From: JAWKSY01 sp041402125
Lineage (GTDB): Bacteria > Planctomycetota > GCA-002687715 > DRQF01
Reading direction: 5' to 3'
DNA: 64,000 nt
Assembly: GCA_041402125.1 (NCBI GenBank)
Contig: JAWKSY010000012.1
Span: forward strand, 62,001 to 126,000
The notes under the pieces: model-generated
Database searches by the model: none
Seen by the model: only the letters and a program-made list of their open reading frames with translations
What the model was told of the DNA's origin: nothing
In this document: positions 54,487 to 63,006 of the stretch, piece by piece
Layout of the letters: each line of letters starts with the position of its first letter
Numbering within the stretch: position 1 is the first letter of the stretch
Translations under genes and position numbers: made by a program

Positions 54487-54629
54487 CATTCGCGCTGGTA
54501 CAGGAACTGGGGGCAGGTCAGTCGGTTCCTCTTGCCAATTCCTGAGGAGCGCACCTGTCGCCGTACTGTCACGTCGAACACGTTGAGGGGCGGCCCCTCG
54601 AGACGGGCTCCGTCGCCGGTTCGCGAAAT

Positions 54630-55115
54630 TCAGCGCGAAGAGCCTGCACGAGCAATCAGGTCATCGAGCGTGCCGTAGATGTCGGCGTTGTCGCTCACGA
54701 CGAGCGCATCTCGCGAGATTGGTATCGGAGCCTGCTGAATGCCCGTAACAAACTGGTTCAGCTTCTCTCCGGCATCGGCGAGTGCCTCGCTTCGACAGTA
54801 AACCGCGATCAGCTGGTACCCGTCGATCGAGGTCGCGACGCGCCCACGGATGAACCCGCCGTAGTCGGGTTCATCGTCGAGGATGTGGCGGTACCCGTGC
54901 GGATAGTTGTCGCGGTGAGCGTTCTTCGCGTCGAACAGTTCTCCCGTGGGGAAGATCCAGAAGACGAAGTCGGGTGCGAAGTGCGTGAGCTCCTTGAGCG
55001 CCTTCCGTCGACCCCGATAGTGTCCGGCGAGAAAGGGGAAGCGAACCGACGCCGTCTCCCGCGAAACCGAGCCAAGTGTAAGACGACCTTGCATGTGACC
55101 TTGCGCCTGCCCCAT
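54630..55115 (-). CDS. Hypothetical protein
   Basis: 161 residues from ATG 55115, or 154 from ATG 55094 (MQGRLTLGSVSRE); an in-frame stop lies just upstream, so it is not truncated by the ISL3 element 28 bp away. I do not recognise the family. It has no signal peptide or membrane helix. Notable parts are FAPDFVFWIFPTGELFDAKN and HRDNYPHGYRHILDDEPDYG, rich in aromatic, His and Asp residues, and a conserved-looking VATSIDGYQLIAVYC strand. The ISL3 insertion separates it from its former upstream region, so its promoter may be lost or supplied by the element. Confidence 0.55.
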   Translation of the reverse strand: MGQAQGHMQGRLTLGSVSRETASVRFPFLAGHYRGRRKALKELTHFAPDFVFWIFPTGELFDAKNAHRDNYPHGYRHILDDEPDYGGFIRGRVATSIDGYQLIAVYCRSEALADAGEKLNQFVTGIQQAPIPISRDALVVSDNADIYGTLDDLIARAGSSR

Positions 55116-55142
55116 TCTCTGCGCCGCTCAACGAAACTCTTT

Positions 55143-56502
55143 GGCTCTTCCGGGTTCCGTGTGGGTGATTCTCACGCCTCCCCGGCCTTGGGGTAGAGGT
55201 CGAGCCCCCCGAGGCGAAAGAGGATGGCCATCCGAAACCGCTCCCTGCTCCGATAGCCGCGTGCCTTTGCCTTGAGCAGTTGGATGATCGAGTTCATGCC
55301 CTCCGCGAGCCCGTTGCTGACGCCGTGCCGGATCGCGTTGAGGATGCCGCCGAGGTGCTTCCGGATGGCCTTCGCAGCTCTCTGCATCGGAGCGAGGTCG
55401 CTTCGCTCGACCCAGCTGCACCATCTCTTGAATGCGGTGGTGAGTCCGTGACGCCAGGACCAGAGCGCCATCGCCGTGTCCTTCATGGCCCAGGCCCTTG
55501 CGGTTCGGAGCTTCTCCTTCCGCAGCTCGGTGAATCGATCCCAGCGACCTTCGCTCATGTGAAGCGGGTTCTCGAGCCAGTAGTACCGAGTGCCCTGCAG
55601 CCTCTCGTCGCCTTCTCGCCGGAGTTCGCGAGCTTCCCGCCGACGGACCCAATCGACACCCTTCGAGGGCAGCTTCACGACGTGAAACTTGTCGAAGGCG
55701 ATCTTGGCGTCGGCGTCGGGCACGCAGGCCCGCGTCGCCGCGATGTAGGGCCGCGACATGTCCATCGCGACCACCTCGATCCCTTCGAGGTCTTCCGGCG
55801 AGAGGCGGCGGTAGAAGCCCTCCAGGGCTTCTCGTCCGCGGCCATCGGCGACGTAGATCACCTTGCCGCTGTCGAGGTCCGTGACGACCGTCACGTACTC
55901 GTGCCGCTTCTGGAAGGAGGTCTCATCGACACCGATACGACGCGGCGGTCTGAGCTCGCGCCTCGCGAGGCCGCGCTTCACCGCGCGGTCCATGATCCCG
56001 GCCACGACATCCCAGCCGAGCCCCATCCGGTTCGCCACCGTCTCGACCGCCGAGACGCCGTCGAGCCAGTCGAGCACGAGCCGCTCGAAGAGCAAGGTGA
56101 AGCGGCTGCCACTCGCCGCCCACGGGACCGCGACCTGCTTCACGCCGTGCTCGGGGCACTCGACTCGCGGCACATCCGCCACGAGGATCGTCTGGTACTG
56201 GCAGGTGTCGAGGTGACGCCAGCGCCGCTCCCGCGCGTCGTATCCCGGGCAGCGCGTCCCGCACTCCGGGCAAAGGAGCGCGGGAGGGCTCGCCGACACC
56301 TTCACCTCTACCTTGCCCTCCGAGAGGGAGAGCTGGACATCCGTCACCTGCCAGGGGCTCGCGATCCCGAGGATCTGAGCGTAGAGCTGCTTGTCGTTCA
56401 TCAGCGAAAGGTAGCCGACCGACGAGACCTCCGCGACGGCCTCAATCAGGCTGATGGAGACGGGATCAGGCCGCGGCTACCCACACGGAATCCGGAGGAG
56501 CC
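55143..56502 (-). mobile_element. Complete ISL3-family insertion sequence with 8-bp target duplication
   Basis: 24-bp terminal inverted repeats (55143-55166 and 56479-56502, 22 of 24 matching) begin GGCTCTTCCGG, typical of ISL3. The flanks carry a perfect 8-bp duplication, AACTCTTT, at 55135-55142 and 56503-56510. The element is 1360 bp and apparently intact, so the insertion is probably recent. Confidence 0.95.
55172..56401 (-). CDS. ISL3-family transposase
   Basis: 409 residues. An N-terminal zinc-finger region (CPECGTRCPGYD, then a second pair in VECPEHG) is followed by a helix-turn-helix (VETVANRMGLGWDVVAGIMD) and the DDE_Tnp_ISL3 core (RIGVDETSFQKRHEYVTVV, VAMDMSRPYIAATR, DKFHVVK, NGLAEGMNSIIQLLKAKARG). 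It is full length. It is the only gene of the element and moves it by DDE chemistry. Confidence 0.95.
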   Translation of the reverse strand: MNDKQLYAQILGIASPWQVTDVQLSLSEGKVEVKVSASPPALLCPECGTRCPGYDARERRWRHLDTCQYQTILVADVPRVECPEHGVKQVAVPWAASGSRFTLLFERLVLDWLDGVSAVETVANRMGLGWDVVAGIMDRAVKRGLARRELRPPRRIGVDETSFQKRHEYVTVVTDLDSGKVIYVADGRGREALEGFYRRLSPEDLEGIEVVAMDMSRPYIAATRACVPDADAKIAFDKFHVVKLPSKGVDWVRRREARELRREGDERLQGTRYYWLENPLHMSEGRWDRFTELRKEKLRTARAWAMKDTAMALWSWRHGLTTAFKRWCSWVERSDLAPMQRAAKAIRKHLGGILNAIRHGVSNGLAEGMNSIIQLLKAKARGYRSRERFRMAILFRLGGLDLYPKAGEA

Positions 56503-56585
56503 AACTCTTTCCCGCGCACTCTGACTGACCAGGCCCGCTGAAGCCGCCTCCCAAAGCCCCGGATCGGGGCGGAAAGGAGGCTTCG

Positions 56586-57311
56586 ATGTCGGAGCCGAGA
56601 CATGACGAGGGCTGCAGGCCGGCCGAGGCCGGCCTGCACGACGAGGAGAAGGCCAAGCAGCCCCGGCGACCCCGCCGGTCGTACAGCCTGGCCGAGAAAA
56701 CCTCGTTCTTGGAAGCCTACCAGCGTCGCCGCCAGAGCGTGAGCGCGTTCTGCGCGGCGGAGGACCTGACGGAGACGAACTTCCGTCGCTGGCTGAAGGA
56801 GGCGGGGCTCGCGCCGAAGAAGTCCCGCCGCACGAAGACGAAGGCACGCCGTCGTCGTCGGCACTTCACGCCGGAGGAGACCCCGCAGCACAACTGCTGG
56901 GTCGAGCGGGCGATCCGGAGCCTGAAGGATGGGCTCAGGGAGCTGCTCGACCTGAAGGCGCTGCGGGGAGAGCACGGGGTGGGACTGCGCGAGCTCGTGC
57001 TCGCGATGCAGAGCAGCGTGCTCGGTCTGAACGAGCGTGCGAGGGAGCGCGGTCGAGCACGAGGCGCGGGCGAAAGGGCGAATTATCGTGACGGGACGAG
57101 CAGCGAGCCATACGAGCGCGAGCTGCGTCGTCATCTGGCGGGGCGACTCGCCGCGAGACTGATGAAGATCCCGGCCGAGCGCTGCTCGGTCAGACGCCGA
57201 AGGCTGCTCGGGCGCTTTGCGACATTCGAGACATTGCTGGAGGCGGGACTCGTATCTTTGACCCGAGGCTGCAGGGCCTGGGAAGGGGTGCGGTGGGAAG
57301 AATTGGCGTGA
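56586..57311 (+). CDS. Helix-turn-helix protein, probable deletion derivative of a transposase
   Basis: 241 residues. Residues ~28-78 resemble transposase helix-turn-helix domains (SYSLAEKTSFLEAYQRRRQS, AFCAAEDLTETNFRRWLKEA). A basic stretch then ends at HFTPEE, which looks like the start of a second such domain, but the text jumps to HNCWVERAIRSLKDGLRELL, an integrase-like C-terminal fragment, and Arg-rich sequence. I infer an internal deletion. No terminal repeats were identified. The frame may instead be a real small DNA-binding protein. Its 3' end nearly reaches the second tRNA-derived module. Confidence 0.4.
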   Translation: MSEPRHDEGCRPAEAGLHDEEKAKQPRRPRRSYSLAEKTSFLEAYQRRRQSVSAFCAAEDLTETNFRRWLKEAGLAPKKSRRTKTKARRRRRHFTPEETPQHNCWVERAIRSLKDGLRELLDLKALRGEHGVGLRELVLAMQSSVLGLNERARERGRARGAGERANYRDGTSSEPYERELRRHLAGRLAARLMKIPAERCSVRRRRLLGRFATFETLLEAGLVSLTRGCRAWEGVRWEELA

Positions 57312-57373
57312 ACGGCACAGGGGCGAAGAGAGGCGCGGCCGCAAACCGTGGCCGCGTCATCTCCTGCGTGAAG

Positions 57374-57568
57374 TGGGCCCTGTTGGACTCGAACCAACGA
57401 CCAGGAGATTATGAGAGGCAAATGGCGGTTTGGACGACGAAAGTCAGCGCGCGTCGAAACGCGCCCAAGCCGATGGCGCAGAGCACGTTCCGGCGGTTCT
57501 GGCGAGACCTTGCGGGACGCCCATGAGACCTCGTGATCGCAAGGTAATGGCAACTCGTTGGCAACGGC
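57374..57568 (-). other. 195-bp module starting with the 3' half of a CAU-anticodon tRNA (copy 2)
   Basis: Minus-strand CTCATAATCTCC is followed by a perfect T arm of different sequence (GTTGG-TTCGAGT-CCAAC) and an acceptor strand (57374-57415). It shares an exact 30-bp core with copy 1 (57398-57427 and 50259-50288) and the end motif at 57547-57568, with intermediate anchors (CGATGG, TGAGACC) at identical spacing. The different T stems imply that two tRNA genes were involved. The interval 57312-57793 has no other feature. Confidence 0.65.
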
Positions 57569-57793
57569 GGCGCGCCTTGCAACGCGAGTGCCCGGTCGTT
57601 CCGCCCAATTCGTAACGCTGCAATTCGAGTTCTTCGGGGCGGAGGGATGCGCGATCGCTCGGGCATCGATGGGCCCCGTAGTTCACGGAGCTATCGACCA
57701 TGGGCAGGGCGGAGGTGTAGCATCCGCGCACCAACGCGGCTTTACGGAAGGTCTTGGACGGAATCGAGCGAGGCTTGCTCACGGAATTCACGA

Positions 57794-58744
57794 ATGGCCT
57801 ACGATAATCAGCACTTCTCCCCGGTCTTCGCCAACGAGCCTTGGGCAAACGAACATCGACGCTACACGAGCTACTACCGCGACGTACATTTGAAAGGCGT
57901 TCGAAAGAGCTCACCAGGCAGGAAGCAGTGGGGGAGGCAGCGTCGACTGTGGCCTCTCGAAGTTGAGTTGGCGCTGAATAAGGACTTGGAGGGCCCCACT
58001 GCACCCATCTATAGGGATCTCGTTTGCGGCGTAGCACCCGTTCTTCGAGATCGCGTCAAGTGGGCGCAATTCCTCCTTTCCCAGGTCGTCAGAACTCCGA
58101 CTTTTATCAGATACGAGCAAGGTGCGAAGAAGCTCGCAGGCATTGACGTTGAGGTTCTCCATGATCGCGTCGGGTGCGAGCATTGTGGCGATCTCGTCTG
58201 CGTTACTGCGCGACGGTGGTGCCTGCTCGTTGCGGATGAGGCCGACTACTTCGTTCGAACCGACAACCCGGTACACCTGACAGGTTTCGTCGAAAGGGAG
58301 GCGTCGGCGATCTACTACCCCCTTTCACCACACGTCTGCTTTGTGGCCTGTCCACTCGTCGAGGGGGACCTTCTCGTTCCCCTCAATCAGGAATCGATCC
58401 CGGCTTGGCCTCTTCCGAAGGGTGGAGCTTGGAGGGTGAATTTCTATCTCGCGAAGCATGCAGACATCTCGATCGTGCTGCGGCCAGACCAGGACAGCGA
58501 GACCGCAAATGCGATGTTCGGCGAAGTCTTGGGCAAGTACCCTCAGCCTCCATTCTCGCTCCACGCGCCCGAATCGGATGGAATTGACGCCGCCTTCGAA
58601 AGCGTCCGTCTCTACCAATCGGCGATCGATGGACTTGAGTACCCTGCGTGGTCGGCGGACGACCTTGAGAGAGTAGGCGCCGACTTGCTGTCGAAGGTGC
58701 TCACGCTCGAATCAGATGAGCGTGAAGCCGAGTCCGAGGCGTGA
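57794..58744 (+). CDS. DUF4238-like protein
   Basis: 316 residues from ATG 57794 (MAYDNQHFSPVFANEPWAN). The order matches DUF4238 proteins: an N-terminal FSPVF...W...Y part, a helical centre with FIRYEQGAKKL, then RRWCLLVADEADYFVRTDNP and a IYYPLSPHVCFVACPL segment. The function is unknown in this family. Base composition is visibly less GC-rich than in the kinase genes, suggesting acquisition by transfer. No membrane segment is present. It lies between the second tRNA-derived module and a block of insertion sequences. Confidence 0.65.
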   Translation: MAYDNQHFSPVFANEPWANEHRRYTSYYRDVHLKGVRKSSPGRKQWGRQRRLWPLEVELALNKDLEGPTAPIYRDLVCGVAPVLRDRVKWAQFLLSQVVRTPTFIRYEQGAKKLAGIDVEVLHDRVGCEHCGDLVCVTARRWCLLVADEADYFVRTDNPVHLTGFVEREASAIYYPLSPHVCFVACPLVEGDLLVPLNQESIPAWPLPKGGAWRVNFYLAKHADISIVLRPDQDSETANAMFGEVLGKYPQPPFSLHAPESDGIDAAFESVRLYQSAIDGLEYPAWSADDLERVGADLLSKVLTLESDEREAESEA

Positions 58745-58874
58745 CCGGCTGGGACTTCACCGGACGCTTGTCGATTCCTCGGACCAGGTGATTCAGTAGA
58801 GGGCGACCTTCCCCCGTCCGCGAATTCACCTGTTATGGCATGAACTCCGGCCCGCAGGGCCAGCAGGGACTCTC

Positions 58875-59156
58875 ATTAAACAGCGCAAGTGGCACACGCC
58901 GAACGAGATCATCAGGAAGCTCCGCGATGCGGAGGTGTACATGGCCGAGGGCAAGACGATCGCCGAGGTGGCGAAACTGATCGGCGTCTCCGAGCAGTCC
59001 TTCGCCCGCTGGCGAAACCAATACGGCGGCATGAAGGGCTCGGATGCGAAGCGGCTGAAGGAGCTCGAGGACGAGAACCGTCGTCTGATGAAGCTCGTCG
59101 CTGAGCAGGCGCTCGACAACGCCATGCTGAAGGACATCGCCCGGGGAAACTTCTGA
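58875..59156 (+). CDS. IS3-family OrfA of an interrupted element
   Basis: The family alignment begins at KQRKWHTPNEIIRKLRDAEV, but the in-frame codon at that point is ATT (58875) and no in-frame ATG precedes it, so translation would need a rare ATT start or the GTG at 58935. Helix-turn-helix (TIAEVAKLIGVSEQSFARWR) and a zipper-like tail (KRLKELEDENRRLMKLVAEQ) are intact, ending KDIARGNF. It is followed by orfB 23 bp later. Confidence 0.75.
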   Translation: MKQRKWHTPNEIIRKLRDAEVYMAEGKTIAEVAKLIGVSEQSFARWRNQYGGMKGSDAKRLKELEDENRRLMKLVAEQALDNAMLKDIARGNF

Positions 59157-59179
59157 GCCAGACGCGTCGCCGTCGCGCG

Positions 59180-59947
59180 GTGGAGCACCTTCGAAAGGAG
59201 CACGGCGTTTCCGAACGCCGTGCCTGCAAGGTGCTCAGTCAGCCGCGATCGACGCAGCGTCGTCGGGAGGAGAGCTCCGGTCGTGATCTGCCCCTGGTGC
59301 GCCAGCTGAAGGAGCTGGCGGCACGGTTTCCGCGCTGGGGGACGCCGAAGATGACGGATTTCATCAACAAGTCCGGTCCGCCGGTGAACCACAAGCGCAT
59401 CGAGCGCCTGTGGCGCAAGGAGGGCATGCAGGTGCCGAAGAAGGCCCGGAAACGGCGTCGCCTGGGCAGCTCCGAGAACGGCATCACGCGTCGCGCCGAA
59501 ACCGAGGTCAACGAGGTCCGGAGCTACGACTTCGTTTTCGATCGGACCGAGGACGGGCGGCGGCTGAAGATCCTGACGGTCGTGGATGAGTACAGCCGAG
59601 AGCGCCTGGCGATCGAGGTCAGTCGTCGATTCAAGGCAAGCGTCGTGATCGACGTGCTGACGGGGCTGATGATCGAGCGCGGCACGCCCCGCTTCCTGCG
59701 CTCCGACAACGGCACGGAATCCATCGCTCGTCAACTGCATCGCTGGCTCGGTCAGCACGGGGTCCGAGCGCTCTTCATCGAGCCGGGAAGCCCCTGGCAG
59801 AACGCCTTCGTCGAGAGCTTCAACGGCAAGCTCCGTGACCAGCTCTTGGACTGCGAGCTCTCCTACAACCTCGAGGAGGCTCGCGTGCTCGCGGCCGAGT
59901 ATCGGACAATCTGCAACGAGATCAGGCCGCACACCGGACTTCAGGGA
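59180..59947 (+). pseudogene. IS3-family OrfB cut by an IS21 insertion
   Basis: From GTG 59180 (EHLRKEHGVSERRACKVL) the frame carries HTH_21 (FPRWGTPKMTDFINKSG), RSYDFVFDRTEDGRRLKIL, the second Asp (RSDNGTES) and Glu (WQNAFVESFNGKLRDQLL). It reaches NEIRPHTGLQ and there meets the IS21 tip at 59948; the frame then runs on to 60541 through foreign sequence. The missing C-terminus (~25 residues) is not found beyond the right IS21 end, so the locus was rearranged. Confidence 0.85.
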
Positions 59948-59977
59948 TGTCACAGATCGGGCTATCAAGGCCACTGG

Positions 59978-60094
59978 CAGTTCGGGCAAGCTGGTCCACT
60001 CTTGACCAGCGCCGGGGCGCGCGCAGTTCGGCCATGCTGGTCCAGTCCAGTTCGGGCAAGCTGGGCCACCCTGAGTTCGGCCAAGCTGGTCCAC
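59978..60094. repeat. Four terminal binding repeats of the IS21 left end
   Basis: Copies start at 59978, 60024, 60048 and 60073, each ~22 bp with core TTCGGSCAAGCTGGTCC (S = G or C). They are probable IstA binding sites. Confidence 0.85.
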
Positions 60095-60176
60095 CTCCCC
60101 GGTGGTGTCGCGTTAGCTGACCCGACCTGCCTCCTCTGCCATCCTCCGCGTCCGAACCCGGACACGGAGGAGCAGA

Positions 60177-60549
60177 TGAGCGCCAGGAGGGTCGAGATGC
60201 ACAGACTTCAGAGGCGGTCCGCCTCCATCGCATGGGGCGATCGCACCGCGCGATCGCGAAGCAGCTCCGGATGGGCCGCGACCACGGTCCAGCGGTACTT
60301 CGATCTGCTCACGGCCTCGGGCTCCTCGAGGCCGGCCGATGAACTCCCGAGCCCGTCGAGAGCTCCGTCGCGTCGTCGAGGCTGGCCTCGGTCGCGTCGA
60401 GCCTCCCGCAGGCGCGCTCGTCCTCGATCTACCGCGATCGGATCGAACGCTGGTGAAGCGCGGTGCCGGTCTGAAACACCGATCCACGATCATCTGCGGC
60501 TGCACGAACGCCCGACTACGACGGCAGTCTTTCGGCGGTGAAGCGCCTG
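60177..60549 (+). pseudogene. istA: istA N-terminal part, multiply frameshifted and interrupted
   Basis: Starting at MSARRVEMHRLQ (60177), the family reading requires switching frames several times: RLHRMGRSHRAIAKQLRMGR, then TVQRYFDLLTASG, then LRRVVEAGLGRVEPP, then YRDRIER, then VKRGAGLK and a final DHLRLHE. These are the helix-turn-helix and linker of IstA. At 60546-60549 it is broken by the IS3 element. After removing that element and one CCTG copy the text would join as AVKRL-VLRIKKAQG in frame. Confidence 0.8.
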
Positions 60550-60617
60550 TGATGCCAGAATCCGGCCATGTAGTGCCGAGAGGGTTGCCCCTGGCCCGAG
60601 CCAGATCGGAGACCCTG

Positions 60618-60889
60618 ATGGCAGGACGAAAACGGCACACGGAGACGCAGATCATCGCGATCTTGAAGGAGGTCAGAAGCGGGCCTCGATCGCGAAGCCT
60701 CCCGCAAGCACGGCGTGAGCGCCGGCACCCTTCACCGTTGGCGCTCGAAGTACGGCGGCCTCGAGAGCTCTCAGCTGAAGCAAGCTGGAAAAGGATCTCG
60801 AGGACGAGAATCATCGCCTCAAGAAGCTCGTGGCCGACCTCAGCCTCGACAAGCAGCTCCTCCAAGAGGTGCTGAACCGAAAATGGTGA
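60618..60889 (+). pseudogene. Frameshifted IS3-family OrfA (nested element)
   Basis: MAGRKRHTETQIIAILKEV begins in one frame, the helix-turn-helix end SAGTLHRWRSKYGGLESSQ is in a second, and the zipper KDLEDENHRLKKLVADLSL ending LLQEVLNRKW is in a third. At least two indels are required. The stop overlaps the orfB ATG. Confidence 0.8.
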
Positions 60890-61772
60890 AGCCCGCCGAT
60901 CGCAAGGTGGCCGCAAAGTGGCTGGTCTCGAAGCGCGGGATCAGTCGGCGTCGGTCGTGCGGGCTCGTCAATCTCCACCGCTCGACTACGAGAGCCGTCG
61001 AGAGGACCCGATCGAACTCCGCGAGGCGATGGCCAAGGAGGCCGCGGAGCGGCCGAGATTCGGCTATCGCCGCCTCTGGATCATGGTCCAGCGACGCGGA
61101 CACATCATCGGCCTCTGGGCCTTCTACCGCCACTACCGTGAGCTGGGCCTTGCGCTCAGGAAGCGGAAGAGGAAACGCCTGAAGGGCCAGGCGCGTGCTC
61201 CCCAGGTGGAGGCCGAGCGCCCGAACGTGCGCTGGTCGATGGACTTCGTCCACGACCAGACCGCTGGCGGCAGGTCCTTTCGGATGCTCAACGTCGTCGA
61301 CGACTGCACCCGAGAGGCTCTCGCCGTCGAGGTCGCGAGCTCGCTCCCGAGCGGGCGCGTGATCCGGGTCCTCGAAGGGATCATCGCCCGGCGCGGCCGA
61401 CCGGGCGTGATCATCCACGACAACGGGCCGGAATTCGTGAGCAACCAGATCCTGCGGTGGGCCTACGAGCGAGGGCTCAAACTCTGCCCGATCCAACCCG
61501 GCAAGCCGGTCCAGAACGCCTTCGTGGAGAGCTTCAACGGTAGGCTCCGCGACGAGTGCCTGAATCAGCACTGGTTTGCCGACCTCGAGGAAGCGAGGGA
61601 GCTCATCGCAGACTGGAAGGACGACTACAAGGCCGTGCGACCGCACGGCTCGCTCAACGGGATGACGCCGCGGGAGTACGCGGCGCAGTTTGGTGAGCTC
61701 GCCAGGGGCCCCCTCGGGGGCCCCTGGGGGCAGGATGCAAGGCGCGAGGAACTCGGGACTCTCTCGTCGTAG
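60883..61772 (+). pseudogene. Frameshifted IS3-family OrfB (nested element)
   Basis: It starts at ATG 60883 (MVKPADRKVAAKWLVSKRG) and needs a frame change near 60985 to continue as YESRREDPIELREAMAKEA. The integrase core is otherwise complete, with RWSMDFVHDQTAGGRSFRML, IIHDNGPEFVSN and QNAFVESFNGRLRDECLN, ending LNGMTPREYAAQFGEL. A perfect 12-bp-stem hairpin follows at 61702-61727. Confidence 0.82.
61702..61727. terminator. Perfect 12-bp-stem hairpin at the end of the nested IS3 orfB
   Basis: CCAGGGGCCCCC-TC-GGGGGCCCCTGG. It lies in the last codons of the open frame, where family members usually end, so it may mark the original 3' end. No T tract follows. Confidence 0.5.
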
Positions 61773-62993
61773 GTGGCCCGGAATTCTCCAGCACGTCACC
61801 TGGTCCTTCGGATCAAGAAGGCCCAGGGTCCGCGTCCCGAGGATGTCGCGATCCCGGTGGAGACGCAGGCGGGCGAGGTGGCGCAGGTGGACTTCGGCTA
61901 CGTGGGGAAGATCTACGACCCCTCGGAGGGCCAGCTCCGCAAGGCGTGGGTCTTCGTGATGACGCTGTCGCACAGTCGTCACCTCTTCGCGGAGATCGTC
62001 TTCGATCAGCGGATCGAGACCTGGCTGATGCTGCACGTGCAGGCATTCGCCTACCTCGGCGGCGTGCCCCGCGTGCTCGTGCCCGACAACCTGAAGGCGG
62101 CGGTGGTGCGCGCGGCCTTCGGGGTGGACGAGGAGGTGGTCCTCAATCGCTCCTACCGCGAGCTCGCTCGTCACTACGGCTTCCAGATCGACCCGACGCC
62201 TCCTCGCTCGCCGGAGAAGAAGGGCAAGGTCGAGCGCAGCGTGCGCTACCTGAAGGGGAGCTTCTTTCGGACCTGGGAGTCGGTGGACATCGCGGAGGAC
62301 CGCCGCGAGCTGAGGCGCTGGATCGAGGAGGTGGCGGCGGTCCGCCGCCACGGGACGACGGGCCGGGTGCCGGGGGAGGTCTTCGAGAAGGAGGAGCGCG
62401 AGGCGCTCCTCGCTCTGCCGCCACGCCCCTGGCAACTCGTCACCTGGCGTCGGGCGAAGCTGCATCGCGACAGCCACGTGCAGTCGGAGGGGGCCTTCTA
62501 CTCGGCTCCCTGGCGTTTCATCGGCGAGGATCTCTGGCTGCGCTGCACGCTGAAGACGGTGGAGATCCACCGCCAGGACGAGCGTGTCGCGGTGCACGGG
62601 CGGGTCGCGCGGGGCCAGCGCAGCACGCAGGAGGGGCATCTGCCCGAGGAGCGTCGCGACCATCGGCATCGCAGCCGGAGCTACTGGGAGGATCGCGCGG
62701 AGGCGATCGGTGCTGAGGTCTTGGACCTCGTGGTGGCGATCTTCGATTCGGACGACGTGCTTTTGCAGCTGCGGAAGGTCCAGGCGATCGTGCGACACCT
62801 GGAGGGCTTCCCGGCGATGCGCGCACGTCGGGCGGCGGCGCGTGCGCTGGCGTACTCGAGCCTCGAGTACCGCTCGATCAAGAGCATTCTCGCGAAGGGA
62901 CTCGACCTGGAGCCCTTGCCCGAGAAGCGCGGTCGGGAGTGGATGCGCTCCGCCCGATTCGCGCGTGATCCCTCGGACTACAACGCCTCGTGA
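61773..62993 (+). CDS. istA: IS21 transposase IstA, C-terminal catalytic part
   Basis: Native IstA sequence starts at 61799 (LRIKKAQGPRPEDVAIPVET); the frame can be opened from GTG 61773 inside the IS3 tip. It has the full DDE core: AQVDFGYVGK (first Asp), VLVPDNLKAAVV (second Asp) and KKGKVERSVRYLKG (Glu). The N-terminal helix-turn-helix lies upstream of the nested IS3 and is frameshifted, so the protein is probably inactive for transposition. It ends 13 bp before istB. Confidence 0.85.
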   Translation: MARNSPARHLVLRIKKAQGPRPEDVAIPVETQAGEVAQVDFGYVGKIYDPSEGQLRKAWVFVMTLSHSRHLFAEIVFDQRIETWLMLHVQAFAYLGGVPRVLVPDNLKAAVVRAAFGVDEEVVLNRSYRELARHYGFQIDPTPPRSPEKKGKVERSVRYLKGSFFRTWESVDIAEDRRELRRWIEEVAAVRRHGTTGRVPGEVFEKEEREALLALPPRPWQLVTWRRAKLHRDSHVQSEGAFYSAPWRFIGEDLWLRCTLKTVEIHRQDERVAVHGRVARGQRSTQEGHLPEERRDHRHRSRSYWEDRAEAIGAEVLDLVVAIFDSDDVLLQLRKVQAIVRHLEGFPAMRARRAAARALAYSSLEYRSIKSILAKGLDLEPLPEKRGREWMRSARFARDPSDYNAS

Positions 62994-63006
62994 AAGGAGA
63001 ATGGAG

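Larger units (their letters stand above)
60550..61798 (+). mobile_element. IS3-family element nested in istA, 4-bp target duplication
   Basis: 1249 bp with imperfect inverted ends (TGATGCCAGAAT at the left; TTCTCCAGCACGTCA at the right). The flanks carry the duplication CCTG (60546-60549 and 61799-61802), and deleting the element restores the istA reading across the join. Both its genes are frameshifted, so it is probably dead. Confidence 0.85.
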
